Source of the DNA: DASXUX01 sp036504595
Lineage (GTDB): Bacteria > Planctomycetota > SZUA-567 > H5-PLA8
Length of the DNA: 64,000 bases
Direction: 5' to 3'
Assembly (NCBI GenBank): GCA_036504595.1
Contig: DASXUX010000081.1
Coordinates: forward strand, 385,412-449,411
Under the pieces are notes generated by a model that worked only from the letters and a program-made list of their open reading frames with translations, made no database searches and was not told the origin of the DNA. A program made the translations under genes and the position numbers. Below are positions 18,348 through 27,218 of this stretch, piece after piece (positions within the stretch are counted from its first letter, which is position 1; each line of letters opens with the position of its first letter).

Positions 18348-20702
18348 CTATTTCAGCTTGATCCAGCGTACATCCTTAAAGGAGTAGCGGACCGCATCGG
18401 CTTGAGTGTTGCAGCCGATTTTGAACGCCTTGATTTCGCCCACATCCAGTTTGCCGTTGGGATCGGGTTTCGACCAGCCCGTGCCGAAGTGCGCATCGGC
18501 AATCGTCGCGATCACCTCCAGGCCCTTCCCGTCCGGCTGCGGCGTGGGCGAAACATCGACAACGTACCCGCTTCCGTTTTCTTCTTCGAAGATCACGCGG
18601 AAGGTCGCCTTTCCTTCCAGCGCCGTCAGCGTGAATTGCAGCGCGCTGATCCCGTCGCGCGGCCGCTCTTCATCGCGAAGCTGAAACACTGGATAGATCC
18701 ATCGATCCCCACCGCCCAGTTTGGCATCAACAAGCATCCCACCGGAATCGCTTGAGAGCTTCAGTTGGCTGCCCTGCGTAATCGATGGCTGCCAACGCTC
18801 GGGCTTGATGGCCTCCAGCAATGCCGCTGCGCCAACCTCTTTCAGTTTTGCGGGGGTCGGCATCAGCCGCAGCGAGAGCACTGAATCTCCTGCCGCGCTA
18901 AAATTGCCGCTGATCTTCAGTGTCTCCACCAGCGCGCTCGACCCCGCGCGGCAATCGACACTCAGCGCAAGCTCTTTGCGCTCGCCGGCCGCGATCTCGA
19001 CCGCATCCGGAACGTGCGCGACCCATCCTTCCGGCGCGGTGACTTTCAACGCGCCCTTGGCGCTCTCCGTTCCGAAGTTGTAGGCGAATACAGGAATGGA
19101 TTCCGCTTTCTCTGAAGAAATTCGGTATGCGGAGCGGCTCAACGCAACGTCCTTCTTCGGCCAGAGCGCCTGCAACACGATGGGTGACGGTTTCTCAGTC
19201 TTCAGTGGCGGAGTCTGCGGCGGCTTCTGTAGGTTGGCCGCATCAAAAGTGCCCTTAGGAAATACCGCGAATAACGGCGCGCGCGTGAGAGCGAGGTCGA
19301 GACCTGCTACCGACTTCTCGCGCCCCAAATGATCATAAATCGCCAGCTTCGGCGGAATTTTGATCGGCGCCAAGAATGGGAGCTTTGCCTCTCCACTACT
19401 CGCCCAAGCGACGACGACGTCGCTTTCTTTTCCATCCGGAAACGCGCGGAAAACAAAGGCCCGCACATTCGGTTCTGCCGTGAATTTCCCTAGTGCTCTC
19501 GCGCCGGCGAGCAGCCTCCCGCAGGCCGCAATCGACAAGAACGCCGGTCGCGGCGTCAGATCCTTGTGAATCACGCCGAACTGAGTTTTCTGCTCCACAT
19601 AGTGCCCGAGAATGAAATAGAACACCTGAGCGGACCCTTCAAACAGCGACGATGCATAGATCGTGGCCACGCGTTCCGCCTGCACGCGAAGATCGGTGTC
19701 ACTGGGTTCCTTCAGCTTCTCGTCGCCCGACCATTTCACCGGCACGTTGCACTCGCTCACCCACATCGGCTTGCCGGCGGACACGCGCCGAAATGCCGCA
19801 TAGATGCCTGGGTAGGAATCCGTGCCCGCATAATGATGCAGGTTGAAGGTATCGAAGTACGGCCACGCTTGATTCTCGTCCAGATCAGCGAGGATCGCGT
19901 TGTTGTGCATGGCAAAGACGTTCATGCAGGCAATGACGTCGGGATTGCCGGCCTTCAAGCCTAGATAGGATGCCTTCTGCAACGCCGCCATTTCCGCGCC
20001 CGTGTGGCCGCCGAACATATCGATATCCGCTTCGTTCCAGGGCTCAAACGCCAGCACTTTCCCCTTCCATCGGCTGGCCATCTCGCGTTCGAAGTTGTAG
20101 GCGTCGCGCAAATCGACCGGAAAACGCTTTCCATCTTTGTTCGCCCACGCCGGCGAATTGTGATGGACTTGCAGCAGTTTCAGTCGTGCCTCGGCCTGCC
20201 GGTTCGCCGAGTCGTCATACTTGCTCTCCTTGACCAGTTCTCCTTTGCTCTTCTCCATTTCTTGCCACGCCAGTCGGTCCCGTACCCAGTTGAACCCTGC
20301 CAGCGCGCAGATGCTCGCGACCTTCGGCCGCTCCGTTTCGTTGTAGAACCAGGCCATCGCAACATCGCTGCTGATGGGTGAAGTCTCCGGCGTGGGAACC
20401 GCCAGCGGCGCAATCACACCCACGGTCACCCGCGGCTTGTCACCAACGAGCACTTCATAGTATCCCACCGAGAGCTTGCCTAATGCCGCTCGCCCATTCT
20501 CTATTGTCCCCTCACACGCTACTTTTCCGTCATAGTCAACGGTCTTCCACGCACCGTCACCCGCCACCGGCACGCTGACCTCTTCGCCAGCCACAAAGAT
20601 GTTTCCCGGATGATCAGGCAGAGGCCTTGGTATCGGCCGGTCCATTCCGGCGAAAACAGCGGCGGACGTGATCAGCAAACCCAGAATCAGTCGCATTTGC
20701 AC
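18348..20702 (-). CDS. Exported GH39-like clan A glycoside hydrolase
   Basis: A 784-residue protein with a signal peptide (to about residue 19). An Ig-like segment (about 30-100) precedes a TIM barrel: ALAGFNWVRDRLAWQEME, then VLAFEPWNEADIDMFG (NE acid/base near residue 224) and KPMWVSECNVP (nucleophile Glu near 316). The C-terminal half holds a beta-domain and a final carbohydrate-binding-like beta-sandwich. The pattern suits GH39 or a related clan GH-A family (xylosidase, iduronidase or broader). GTG start with GGAGG 5 bases upstream. It follows the GH101-related gene by 12 bp, probably one transcript. Confidence 0.78.
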   Translation of the reverse strand: MQMRLILGLLITSAAVFAGMDRPIPRPLPDHPGNIFVAGEEVSVPVAGDGAWKTVDYDGKVACEGTIENGRAALGKLSVGYYEVLVGDKPRVTVGVIAPLAVPTPETSPISSDVAMAWFYNETERPKVASICALAGFNWVRDRLAWQEMEKSKGELVKESKYDDSANRQAEARLKLLQVHHNSPAWANKDGKRFPVDLRDAYNFEREMASRWKGKVLAFEPWNEADIDMFGGHTGAEMAALQKASYLGLKAGNPDVIACMNVFAMHNNAILADLDENQAWPYFDTFNLHHYAGTDSYPGIYAAFRRVSAGKPMWVSECNVPVKWSGDEKLKEPSDTDLRVQAERVATIYASSLFEGSAQVFYFILGHYVEQKTQFGVIHKDLTPRPAFLSIAACGRLLAGARALGKFTAEPNVRAFVFRAFPDGKESDVVVAWASSGEAKLPFLAPIKIPPKLAIYDHLGREKSVAGLDLALTRAPLFAVFPKGTFDAANLQKPPQTPPLKTEKPSPIVLQALWPKKDVALSRSAYRISSEKAESIPVFAYNFGTESAKGALKVTAPEGWVAHVPDAVEIAAGERKELALSVDCRAGSSALVETLKISGNFSAAGDSVLSLRLMPTPAKLKEVGAAALLEAIKPERWQPSITQGSQLKLSSDSGGMLVDAKLGGGDRWIYPVFQLRDEERPRDGISALQFTLTALEGKATFRVIFEEENGSGYVVDVSPTPQPDGKGLEVIATIADAHFGTGWSKPDPNGKLDVGEIKAFKIGCNTQADAVRYSFKDVRWIKLK

Positions 20703-20714
20703 TCGATCCTCCGT

Positions 20715-23090
20715 CTACTGTGGTTTGACCAACGAAGACATGGGCTTCACTTCTTTTCCATCTGGGAGAGGAAATGCCTTCTCGCCAAAGTTTACCGTGA
20801 TCTCGGTTCCGTCGGCCCACTTCGTTCGCTGCACTGCGTGATCTGGCGTCAGGAACTCATGACTCAGCATCTCTTGATATCCTAGTTTGCGCACGGTCGT
20901 ACAAATAGCCCTGTAGCTATCCGCGAAACGCTGTTTATCCTTCGCCCAGCTTTGTTTGTTGAACATGTACATCGGCGGCGTGCCATACAGAATGTTAAAC
21001 AAATCCCGCCGATCCCAAACAGATGGCGATTTGTTGTTGTAGTCACCCCAATACCACTGGGCCACGGCGCAGTCATGGTAGACAAGCTCCCAGAGCGGCA
21101 GGCGATAGTAGTGTCCGACCTGGAACTTGGCAACCTGTGGCTCGGGCGGATCAATGATCTTCTGCATGGCCCGGCCCGAATCATGGGAGCGATACGGGCC
21201 CAGGCTCATCATCCCTTCGTAGTAGTGCAGGAATGGCACCGACGCGTCATGGCCGGTCTCACAGCCCGTGACGAGTTTGAACCGGTCCGATACCACCTTG
21301 AGCAGTTCCATCTTCCAATGCCGGCTTTCGCTCCGCGTCATGGGATGGCCAGGATCGTAGCATTCACGCCATGGACTAGCGGTAGTCGTGTCAATGAAGC
21401 GGCATAGGTACGGCTTGCTCTTCAATTCCTCGCCAATTCGCTTCTCCGCATAGGCCGGCGCCAGCTTGTCGCACAGAGTGCCACACGGGTACATCTTTCC
21501 ATCCTTGGTCTCCACCTCCCAACCACGAACCCAATCGCCATCCCGGCCGCGCATCAAGTCTTTGGGCCATGCTTCACTCGTCCAATCCGGGTGGATTCCG
21601 CGCAGCTCCTTGAATTTCGCAGGGTCCATTGCGTCCTGATAAATGTCATACCGGCTGCTCAAGTACCCTAGCTTGTTAATGGCCTGCAGTTCCTCGGCCT
21701 TCCCGCCGGAGGACCACAGCACGCGTTCAAATCCGAGGGCCTTCATCTCCTCGCAAAGGGGAACCTTCGGCATATCCCAATTCCAGATATTGGGTGCGCC
21801 GATAAGCAGATCGACATTGGGGTTCTCCGCTTTCTTCTGCGCCAGCGTTTTGAACAGACCCGTTTCCTTCGCATGCTGGCGGTAACGCTTGGCTTCCGCG
21901 ACATAGCCACCTTTATCAAAAATGCAGAATGTCAGCTTGCGTGCATACCCAAACTCACCGCGCGAAGCCTCCCACTGAGGACGCACATACAGATCGCCTC
22001 CCATGGGCCGATTGATCTCGATGCGGGCATCGTCCGGCGTGTTGAGAATCGTCATCACACCTGCGCCGCTAATGGGGTCCACAGCGCCGTACCACGCCAT
22101 GCAGATTCCGTGTCCGCCATAGGCGATCAAGTGCATGGGGTTGATGCTCGTATCGTCCACAGGGTACGATATTCCTTCGTTCATAGGAATAATAAGCAGC
22201 GTGCCTTTGGTCGTGACGAAAGGATACGGAAAGCTGAGCGACTGCTTAAGGGGACCTTTGCCGTCGATGGTAACGGTGATCTCAGGCTTATCTGGCGACA
22301 GGTCGAAATGCGCATCATAGTCATTGTCCGTTGCAAGGTCAGTCAGCGTAAGGCGGGCTTGATTTCCTTGAATCTCAGCTTTCTTGACGATCAGCCCTTC
22401 GCCTAGCGGCTTCTGCTCCCAGGCGCGGTTGTTGCGCTTGTCGGTGATGCTGAGGGTGCCGTCTTCGGCTTTGATCTGCATGGCAATGTGAGCATTCCCC
22501 GCATTGAGCATCTTGCCTTTCAGCGGGCCTGTATATTGGCTGAGATTTCCTTGCTTCACTAGCTTGGCGTCGTCAAACCACGCCGTGCACTTGCCGCTGC
22601 CAGTCAGCCGGAACTGTATGTTCGCGCAATCGGCAGGCGCTATGAAGCGGCCGCGCAGTTCCTGCCAGTCGTGAGTGCCGCTCGTCCGTTGCGCGCCGTA
22701 CATCCAGTTGCTCACCTGCCCATCGCCGCGGCGTGTGATGACACTGATCTCAATCTGGTGCGCGTCGTCGCACTTGACCCAGGCACTCAACGCAAAAATA
22801 TCCCCGCCAGCCACCGCGACCTGCGCGATCTGCGATACGCTCCAATCCTTCTCGCCGGTGTGGGTGATCTTCAGGGCGCGAGAGCCACCGTGTTTGGTTA
22901 CTGTGTCCAGCGCGCTCGCCCCGCCGTCTTTTTCCCGCGACCAGAACGGCGACCAACTGGGCGCCGCGCTTTGACCGGCTGTCTTGCCGTTGTCGCTTTC
23001 GAAGTCACCGTTGACGAGCAGGTTGTTCTCCGCGGCGAAAACGATTGCGACGCTCAGCCAAACGACCAACGCGAGTCCTGCATTGCGCAT
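20715..23090 (-). CDS. GH101/GH129-related glycoside hydrolase with N-terminal carbohydrate-binding domain
   Basis: A 791-residue exported protein (signal peptide to about residue 20). Residues 22-175 are a CBM-like sandwich (NLLVNGDFESDNGKTAG ... WFDDAKLV). A super-sandwich domain and a barrel follow: NPNVDLLIGAPNIWNWDMP, MKALGFERVLWSSGG, RFIDTTTASPWRECYDP and VTGCETGHDASVPF. This order resembles GH101-related proteins (PF11308), whose founders release O-glycan disaccharides. Specificity here is unknown. It is upstream in a two-gene unit with the GH39-like gene. The assignment rests on fold order rather than a precise motif, so another barrel family is possible. Confidence 0.6.
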   Translation of the reverse strand: MRNAGLALVVWLSVAIVFAAENNLLVNGDFESDNGKTAGQSAAPSWSPFWSREKDGGASALDTVTKHGGSRALKITHTGEKDWSVSQIAQVAVAGGDIFALSAWVKCDDAHQIEISVITRRGDGQVSNWMYGAQRTSGTHDWQELRGRFIAPADCANIQFRLTGSGKCTAWFDDAKLVKQGNLSQYTGPLKGKMLNAGNAHIAMQIKAEDGTLSITDKRNNRAWEQKPLGEGLIVKKAEIQGNQARLTLTDLATDNDYDAHFDLSPDKPEITVTIDGKGPLKQSLSFPYPFVTTKGTLLIIPMNEGISYPVDDTSINPMHLIAYGGHGICMAWYGAVDPISGAGVMTILNTPDDARIEINRPMGGDLYVRPQWEASRGEFGYARKLTFCIFDKGGYVAEAKRYRQHAKETGLFKTLAQKKAENPNVDLLIGAPNIWNWDMPKVPLCEEMKALGFERVLWSSGGKAEELQAINKLGYLSSRYDIYQDAMDPAKFKELRGIHPDWTSEAWPKDLMRGRDGDWVRGWEVETKDGKMYPCGTLCDKLAPAYAEKRIGEELKSKPYLCRFIDTTTASPWRECYDPGHPMTRSESRHWKMELLKVVSDRFKLVTGCETGHDASVPFLHYYEGMMSLGPYRSHDSGRAMQKIIDPPEPQVAKFQVGHYYRLPLWELVYHDCAVAQWYWGDYNNKSPSVWDRRDLFNILYGTPPMYMFNKQSWAKDKQRFADSYRAICTTVRKLGYQEMLSHEFLTPDHAVQRTKWADGTEITVNFGEKAFPLPDGKEVKPMSSLVKPQ

Positions 23091-23188
23091 AAGCCACTCC
23101 GTATGAAGTATGGAGTCTGGCAGTGTAGAGTCTGAGAAACGTGGAGTCTAGTCGGAACTTCTCGCCGTGGAAACGACGTGTGCAAGCG

Positions 23189-26086
23189 CTACTGGCCCTG
23201 CGACACCTTCTTCGTTTCGGACAGTTCCGGCTTCGGCGGCTCTGGCGCGGCGAGTTGGCGCACTTCGATGTGGCTGAAGTTGACGTGCGTGGAGTACCCC
23301 CCGAGCGCCACGCGGCGCACGGCGATCGGTTCGGGGTCCTCGAACTTCAGGACTTCAACGCCGTTGACGATTGCGCGCAGCACGCCGCCGCGTTTGATCA
23401 AGTACATCCGTTGCGTACGCGGCATGTACGGCGAATGCCCGCCCACATATCGAAGCGGAAAATTCTGGTCCTGCGCCACGCGGGCGACCTGCTTGCCACA
23501 GCGATACAAGACTGTTGCGCTGCGATTCTCGGCGTTGACCTCCAACCTGTAGCCTTCCTGAGTTGATTTCTCGCCTTTCGGGCTCAGCGCCGGAATGTCT
23601 TTAGTCAAGAGTACTCCGATGTTGTCAGCGGGATAATGCACGTGGCTTTCGGCCTGATCCCAGCCGTGCCAGTCGGTATTTTCTTCGACATCAAAGCCCA
23701 CCAGGACGTCCGGGCCAAACTCGCGCTTGTTCCAGATGATTCCGCGGCCTTCGCCCGCCGACAGCGAAATCCAGCTCGAGGCCAGCACGCACGTGATGCC
23801 GCCGTGATCGATCCACTGCGCGTTGTCCGCCACGCGCCACCAGTCGCATTCGCGCTGAGCGAAGCTGTACACCCCAAAGGTTTCCCCGCGGCGCGGCACC
23901 TGCATCTCTATGTCGTCGAAATCCACGCGGCCGACCGGAACGCGAAGCTGGATGCGTCCGCCGTCGCCGCGAACCAGCGGCGCGGACTTGGGCGGCTGTT
24001 TATCCAGCGTGACCTCAATCGTTCCGCAGGCGGCGCGAATGACCACGTCGTGCCAGTCGTTGCCATCGGGCAAGTTGAACGCCAGCGCCGGTTCGGGCGG
24101 CGGCGCACTTGCGGCTTTTGCCGGGACGGGGCCCGGCGCCACCGCTTTGCTTCCCGAAAAGCGCACGCGCGGCCCCGGTTGCGGCGCGGCGTAGAGTTCG
24201 ACCTCAGCGACAGAGCGCGGATCCATCACGCGCAGCCGCAGCCGCATTTCCAAGTCGCCCGTGGTCTCTTCAAAATGCCGCACGACCGCCGGTCCGGACG
24301 CGCTCAGCACGCCATCGCGGCACTTCCAGTAGCCCGCGCCGTTGTCGCGCACCCACGGGCTGCGGCTTTCGCTCCAATCCGCGACGATGCTCATGAATTT
24401 TGCGCGCCGCTCGAGCTTCTGCGCTTCGGGCGTGCTCCTCATCTTCTGGTACTCTTCGGGCGTGAAATCCAGATAGTCCGACGGATCAGGGATAGACGGT
24501 TCGGTGAAGTGATAGGGGCCCATCGTGTGCGTTTTCGGCAGGCGCTCACCGTAGCGCAGCGCCACACGCAGCACGCGCGCCTCGCCGCCGTCAACGCCAA
24601 GCGACACAGGCGCGTCCTTCGTAGCGGGAGCGACCGCGACGAATTCCGGCCGGCGCAGAATGCGGACGGGTGCTTCTCCTCCACCAAAAGCAACCAGGCC
24701 ATCCGCGCGAAGTTCAGCCTTGCCTTTGGCCAGCGGGGGAGGAACGGATTCGAAGAGTGCTTCTTCCAGCGGCAGATCGCCCATTCGCGCCTGAAGCGCT
24801 CCTTTGTGTCCGACCAGCGCGTGTTGACCGACCGTCGCGCCCAATGCTTTCTCCGCTTGAGCCGTCCGGAACCATTCCGCGCCCGGCGGGATGATCCACG
24901 GGATCGCGAGCTCTGCGCCGTCGTCGGCCTGCCACGGGATTTCATCCAGTTCCACGTCATCAAAAACCGCGTTTCCGGACGCAACAAAGAACCCAACGCC
25001 ACCCGGCCGAGGCGCCGCCGCATAGTTCATCAGCCGCAGCTTGTCGTCCACGAACACGTGCGTGACAAACGCCCAGCGTTCGACCACCACGTGGTGCCAC
25101 TGGTTCAAGGCCACCGAACCGCTGACGTCCTGGGAGTCCTGGATGCCCGGTCCGGTTGCCTCAAGCAGTGTTTTGTTGCCTGCAATCTTGAACGCCACGC
25201 GCAGCGCAGCTTTGCCGTCGGCATCGCGTTCGACAATCGCGCCGTAATTACCGTCTTTTTCGGGCAGGAAACTGAAGCTGAGCCGGCAACCGTACCACGC
25301 TGGGCCTTTCACCAGCGCAATCCCTTCTTTCCCGTCGGCGGAAGTCTTTCCGGTCAGCGCATACTGAGTCGGCAGCCGGTTCGGATCGAAGCTGAAGCTG
25401 ATCTCCCACAGACCTTCAGGAAACTCCCAGCCATCGTGCCCGTGTCCGGGCGAGTGCGAAAAGTCATCGGCAAAGCGGCGGATCGCGCGTGCTTCGCCGG
25501 CCGGACTGATCACGCCAACCGGCATGTACTTTGCATCGCAAGTGAACAGAAGTTGATCGACGGCAATGCCGTCCTCGCGCTCGATCAGGGACAGCGGCAC
25601 CTTGCCGGTGGCCAGCTTGTACTTGCCCGCTTCCACCCAGTGCCAGCAATTGTACAGGGAGTCCTCCCCCACAAGTTGCTCAGCCTGGCCGGCAACCTTC
25701 AGCGTCAGGGAATTGCCGCACGAATCGCGCCAGCGTACGTGCGCCCAGGCCTGCCAAGTGCCTTCGTTCTTCGTTTCGAGACTAAGTTGCGCGCGAGCTC
25801 TGCGGTCGCGTGTTCGCGCGCCGTTGGCCAGCGTGAGCGCTTGGCCGCCAGCGGCGGCCGGGTCGTGCCGCATCGCGAACGGCGGCGTGATGCTGGCGCC
25901 GTCGGCGAGGGTCAGCACGACGGCATCGGCGGGAAGTCGCGACGCCGTTTTCTCGCCAGCGGCTTCGACGCGCAAAGGTTCCAGCACCTCCGTCTTCTTC
26001 TCGGGGGCAGAAACTTGCGCGTGGCGGACGACGATGGCAGAACCGACGAGGGCAAGGACGAAAACGATCGCGAGCAGCCGCTTCAT
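23189..26086 (-). CDS. Large exported LamG/DUF1080-like multidomain protein
   Basis: A 965-residue protein with an N-terminal signal anchor (residues 4-22). It contains at least three jelly-roll (concanavalin-like) modules: about 215-360 (GLWEISFSFDPNRLP ... NQWHHVVVERWAFVTHVFVDDKL ... VFDDVELDEIP), about 590-720 (LEMRLRLRVMDPRSVAEVELY ... VDFDDIEMQVP) and about 740-945 (GVLRAIVNGVEVLKFEDPEP ... VNFSHIEVRQL). No catalytic motif was seen, so it probably binds glycans or acts structurally; a DUF1080-type hydrolase activity cannot be excluded. Upstream is a repeat-filled gap and the SGNH gene. Confidence 0.65.
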   Translation of the reverse strand: MKRLLAIVFVLALVGSAIVVRHAQVSAPEKKTEVLEPLRVEAAGEKTASRLPADAVVLTLADGASITPPFAMRHDPAAAGGQALTLANGARTRDRRARAQLSLETKNEGTWQAWAHVRWRDSCGNSLTLKVAGQAEQLVGEDSLYNCWHWVEAGKYKLATGKVPLSLIEREDGIAVDQLLFTCDAKYMPVGVISPAGEARAIRRFADDFSHSPGHGHDGWEFPEGLWEISFSFDPNRLPTQYALTGKTSADGKEGIALVKGPAWYGCRLSFSFLPEKDGNYGAIVERDADGKAALRVAFKIAGNKTLLEATGPGIQDSQDVSGSVALNQWHHVVVERWAFVTHVFVDDKLRLMNYAAAPRPGGVGFFVASGNAVFDDVELDEIPWQADDGAELAIPWIIPPGAEWFRTAQAEKALGATVGQHALVGHKGALQARMGDLPLEEALFESVPPPLAKGKAELRADGLVAFGGGEAPVRILRRPEFVAVAPATKDAPVSLGVDGGEARVLRVALRYGERLPKTHTMGPYHFTEPSIPDPSDYLDFTPEEYQKMRSTPEAQKLERRAKFMSIVADWSESRSPWVRDNGAGYWKCRDGVLSASGPAVVRHFEETTGDLEMRLRLRVMDPRSVAEVELYAAPQPGPRVRFSGSKAVAPGPVPAKAASAPPPEPALAFNLPDGNDWHDVVIRAACGTIEVTLDKQPPKSAPLVRGDGGRIQLRVPVGRVDFDDIEMQVPRRGETFGVYSFAQRECDWWRVADNAQWIDHGGITCVLASSWISLSAGEGRGIIWNKREFGPDVLVGFDVEENTDWHGWDQAESHVHYPADNIGVLLTKDIPALSPKGEKSTQEGYRLEVNAENRSATVLYRCGKQVARVAQDQNFPLRYVGGHSPYMPRTQRMYLIKRGGVLRAIVNGVEVLKFEDPEPIAVRRVALGGYSTHVNFSHIEVRQLAAPEPPKPELSETKKVSQGQ

Positions 26087-26156
26087 GCAGAACCTTTTGG
26101 GAGAGAAACACGTCTAAGCACAAACCGGTCGGAGCCGCGCGTGGTCACGCGTTTCC

Positions 26157-26240
26157 AGTCCAGAAGTCGAGAAGTCTAGAAGTCCAGGAGTCGATTGCCT
26201 GTATCTGCGCAAACCGCAGGCGGCTCGACGTCCTGGACTA
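26157..26240. repeat. Octamer repeat forming a large inverted repeat
   Basis: Units AGTCCAGA, AGTCGAGA, AGTCTAGA, AGTCCAGG with period 8 (about 26160-26194). A reverse-complement partner follows (26225-26255; TCGACGTCCTGGAC, then CTAGACTCCTGGAC). The arms could form a long hairpin between the SGNH gene's stop and the next gene; it may act as a terminator. Confidence 0.7.
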
Positions 26241-26259
26241 CTAGACTCCTGGACCGTCG

Positions 26260-26949
26260 TTACTTCACTTCTTCGCCGAGAGCCTTGAGCATTTCATCGG
26301 CAACCAGCTTGTTGCCTGCCGGATTCAGGTGCACACGGTCACCAGTCAGGATCCCCTTCTCTTTGTTGTCGGGATTGTTGGCTTTCAGGTGATCTTGGAA
26401 CGCCTTGTGCAGATCGCAGAGCTGTGTCTTGGTTTCCGTGGCGACTTTGCGACTGATGTCGGAATACTCATCAAGCATCGCGTCCATTTTGTTGGCACCG
26501 CCGGTTTTTTCACCAATCACGGTTGGTGTGCAGAGGATCACGCGAGCGCCGGCGGCGTTGATCTTGGTGATCAGATCCTTCAGACCGGCTTCGTACTTGT
26601 CCTTGGGCGTGCCTTTGCCATGCTCGCTGTGCCAGACGTCGTTGATGCCGATGTAGATGAAGACAATGGTGGGCTTTTTGGAGATCACATCGCGATCCAA
26701 CCGCGCCTGCAAATCGGGAACCTTGTGCCCGCTGATTCCGGCGTTGATGCACTCCAGGCCGAAATCGGCGTGCTTGGCGGTAAGCGCATTCTTGATCAGC
26801 GTAATGTAACCGGTCGCGCCGCCGCCACCGGCAGTGATTGAATCGCCGAGAAAGACGATCTTGTCGCCTTTCTTGACAGGTTGAACGTCCGCTGCACTCG
26901 CTATGAACGAGAGGACGACGAAAGCGGTGATGGCCGAGACCTTTGACAT
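26260..26949 (-). CDS. Exported SGNH/GDSL hydrolase
   Basis: A 229-residue protein with a signal peptide (to about residue 20). Block I is KIVFLGDSITAGGGG (catalytic Ser), block III VFIYIGINDVWH (Asn), and block V GDRVHLNPAGNKL (Asp and His). These complete the SGNH catalytic set. Members hydrolyse esters, including acetyl groups on xylan and other glycans, which suits the surrounding glycoside hydrolases (inference). GGAGG lies 7 bases before the ATG. Confidence 0.9.
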   Translation of the reverse strand: MSKVSAITAFVVLSFIASAADVQPVKKGDKIVFLGDSITAGGGGATGYITLIKNALTAKHADFGLECINAGISGHKVPDLQARLDRDVISKKPTIVFIYIGINDVWHSEHGKGTPKDKYEAGLKDLITKINAAGARVILCTPTVIGEKTGGANKMDAMLDEYSDISRKVATETKTQLCDLHKAFQDHLKANNPDNKEKGILTGDRVHLNPAGNKLVADEMLKALGEEVK

Positions 26950-27108
26950 GAAGACTCCTCCGGGAGAAAAGGATGCACGTTAAGGAAGACTACACCGCAG
27001 AACCACAGTCTTGAGTCTGGAGTAGAGAGTTTGCAGTATTCAGTGACACCAGACTCGCTTCATTGAACTTTGCATGCATTTGAGGTACGCTCGTCACTGT
27101 CAGAAAGT

Positions 27109-27120
27109 TGCACATGTGCA
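27109..27120. promoter_or_regulatory. Palindrome TGCACATGTGCA upstream of the receptor kinase gene
   Basis: A perfect 12-bp palindrome flanked by GAAAGT on the left and ACTTTC on the right, which extends the dyad imperfectly. It lies about 100 bp before the kinase start. The same 12 bp occurs at 40247-40258. It could be an operator, or simply the end motif of a dispersed repeat. Confidence 0.4.
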
Positions 27121-27218
27121 GAAACTTTCGGCACCGCAGATAGCTTTTGTTGCCCCGTACACGTCTCTCTCAGCTACCGGACGGGGTACATGATTAGAGA
27201 ATCCACCCGAGACGACAA

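Noticed and set aside
23636..26179. 847-residue open frame on the plus strand
   Set aside because: Antisense to the LamG-like gene; GC-rich codon bias keeps the opposite frame open. No recognisable protein motifs.
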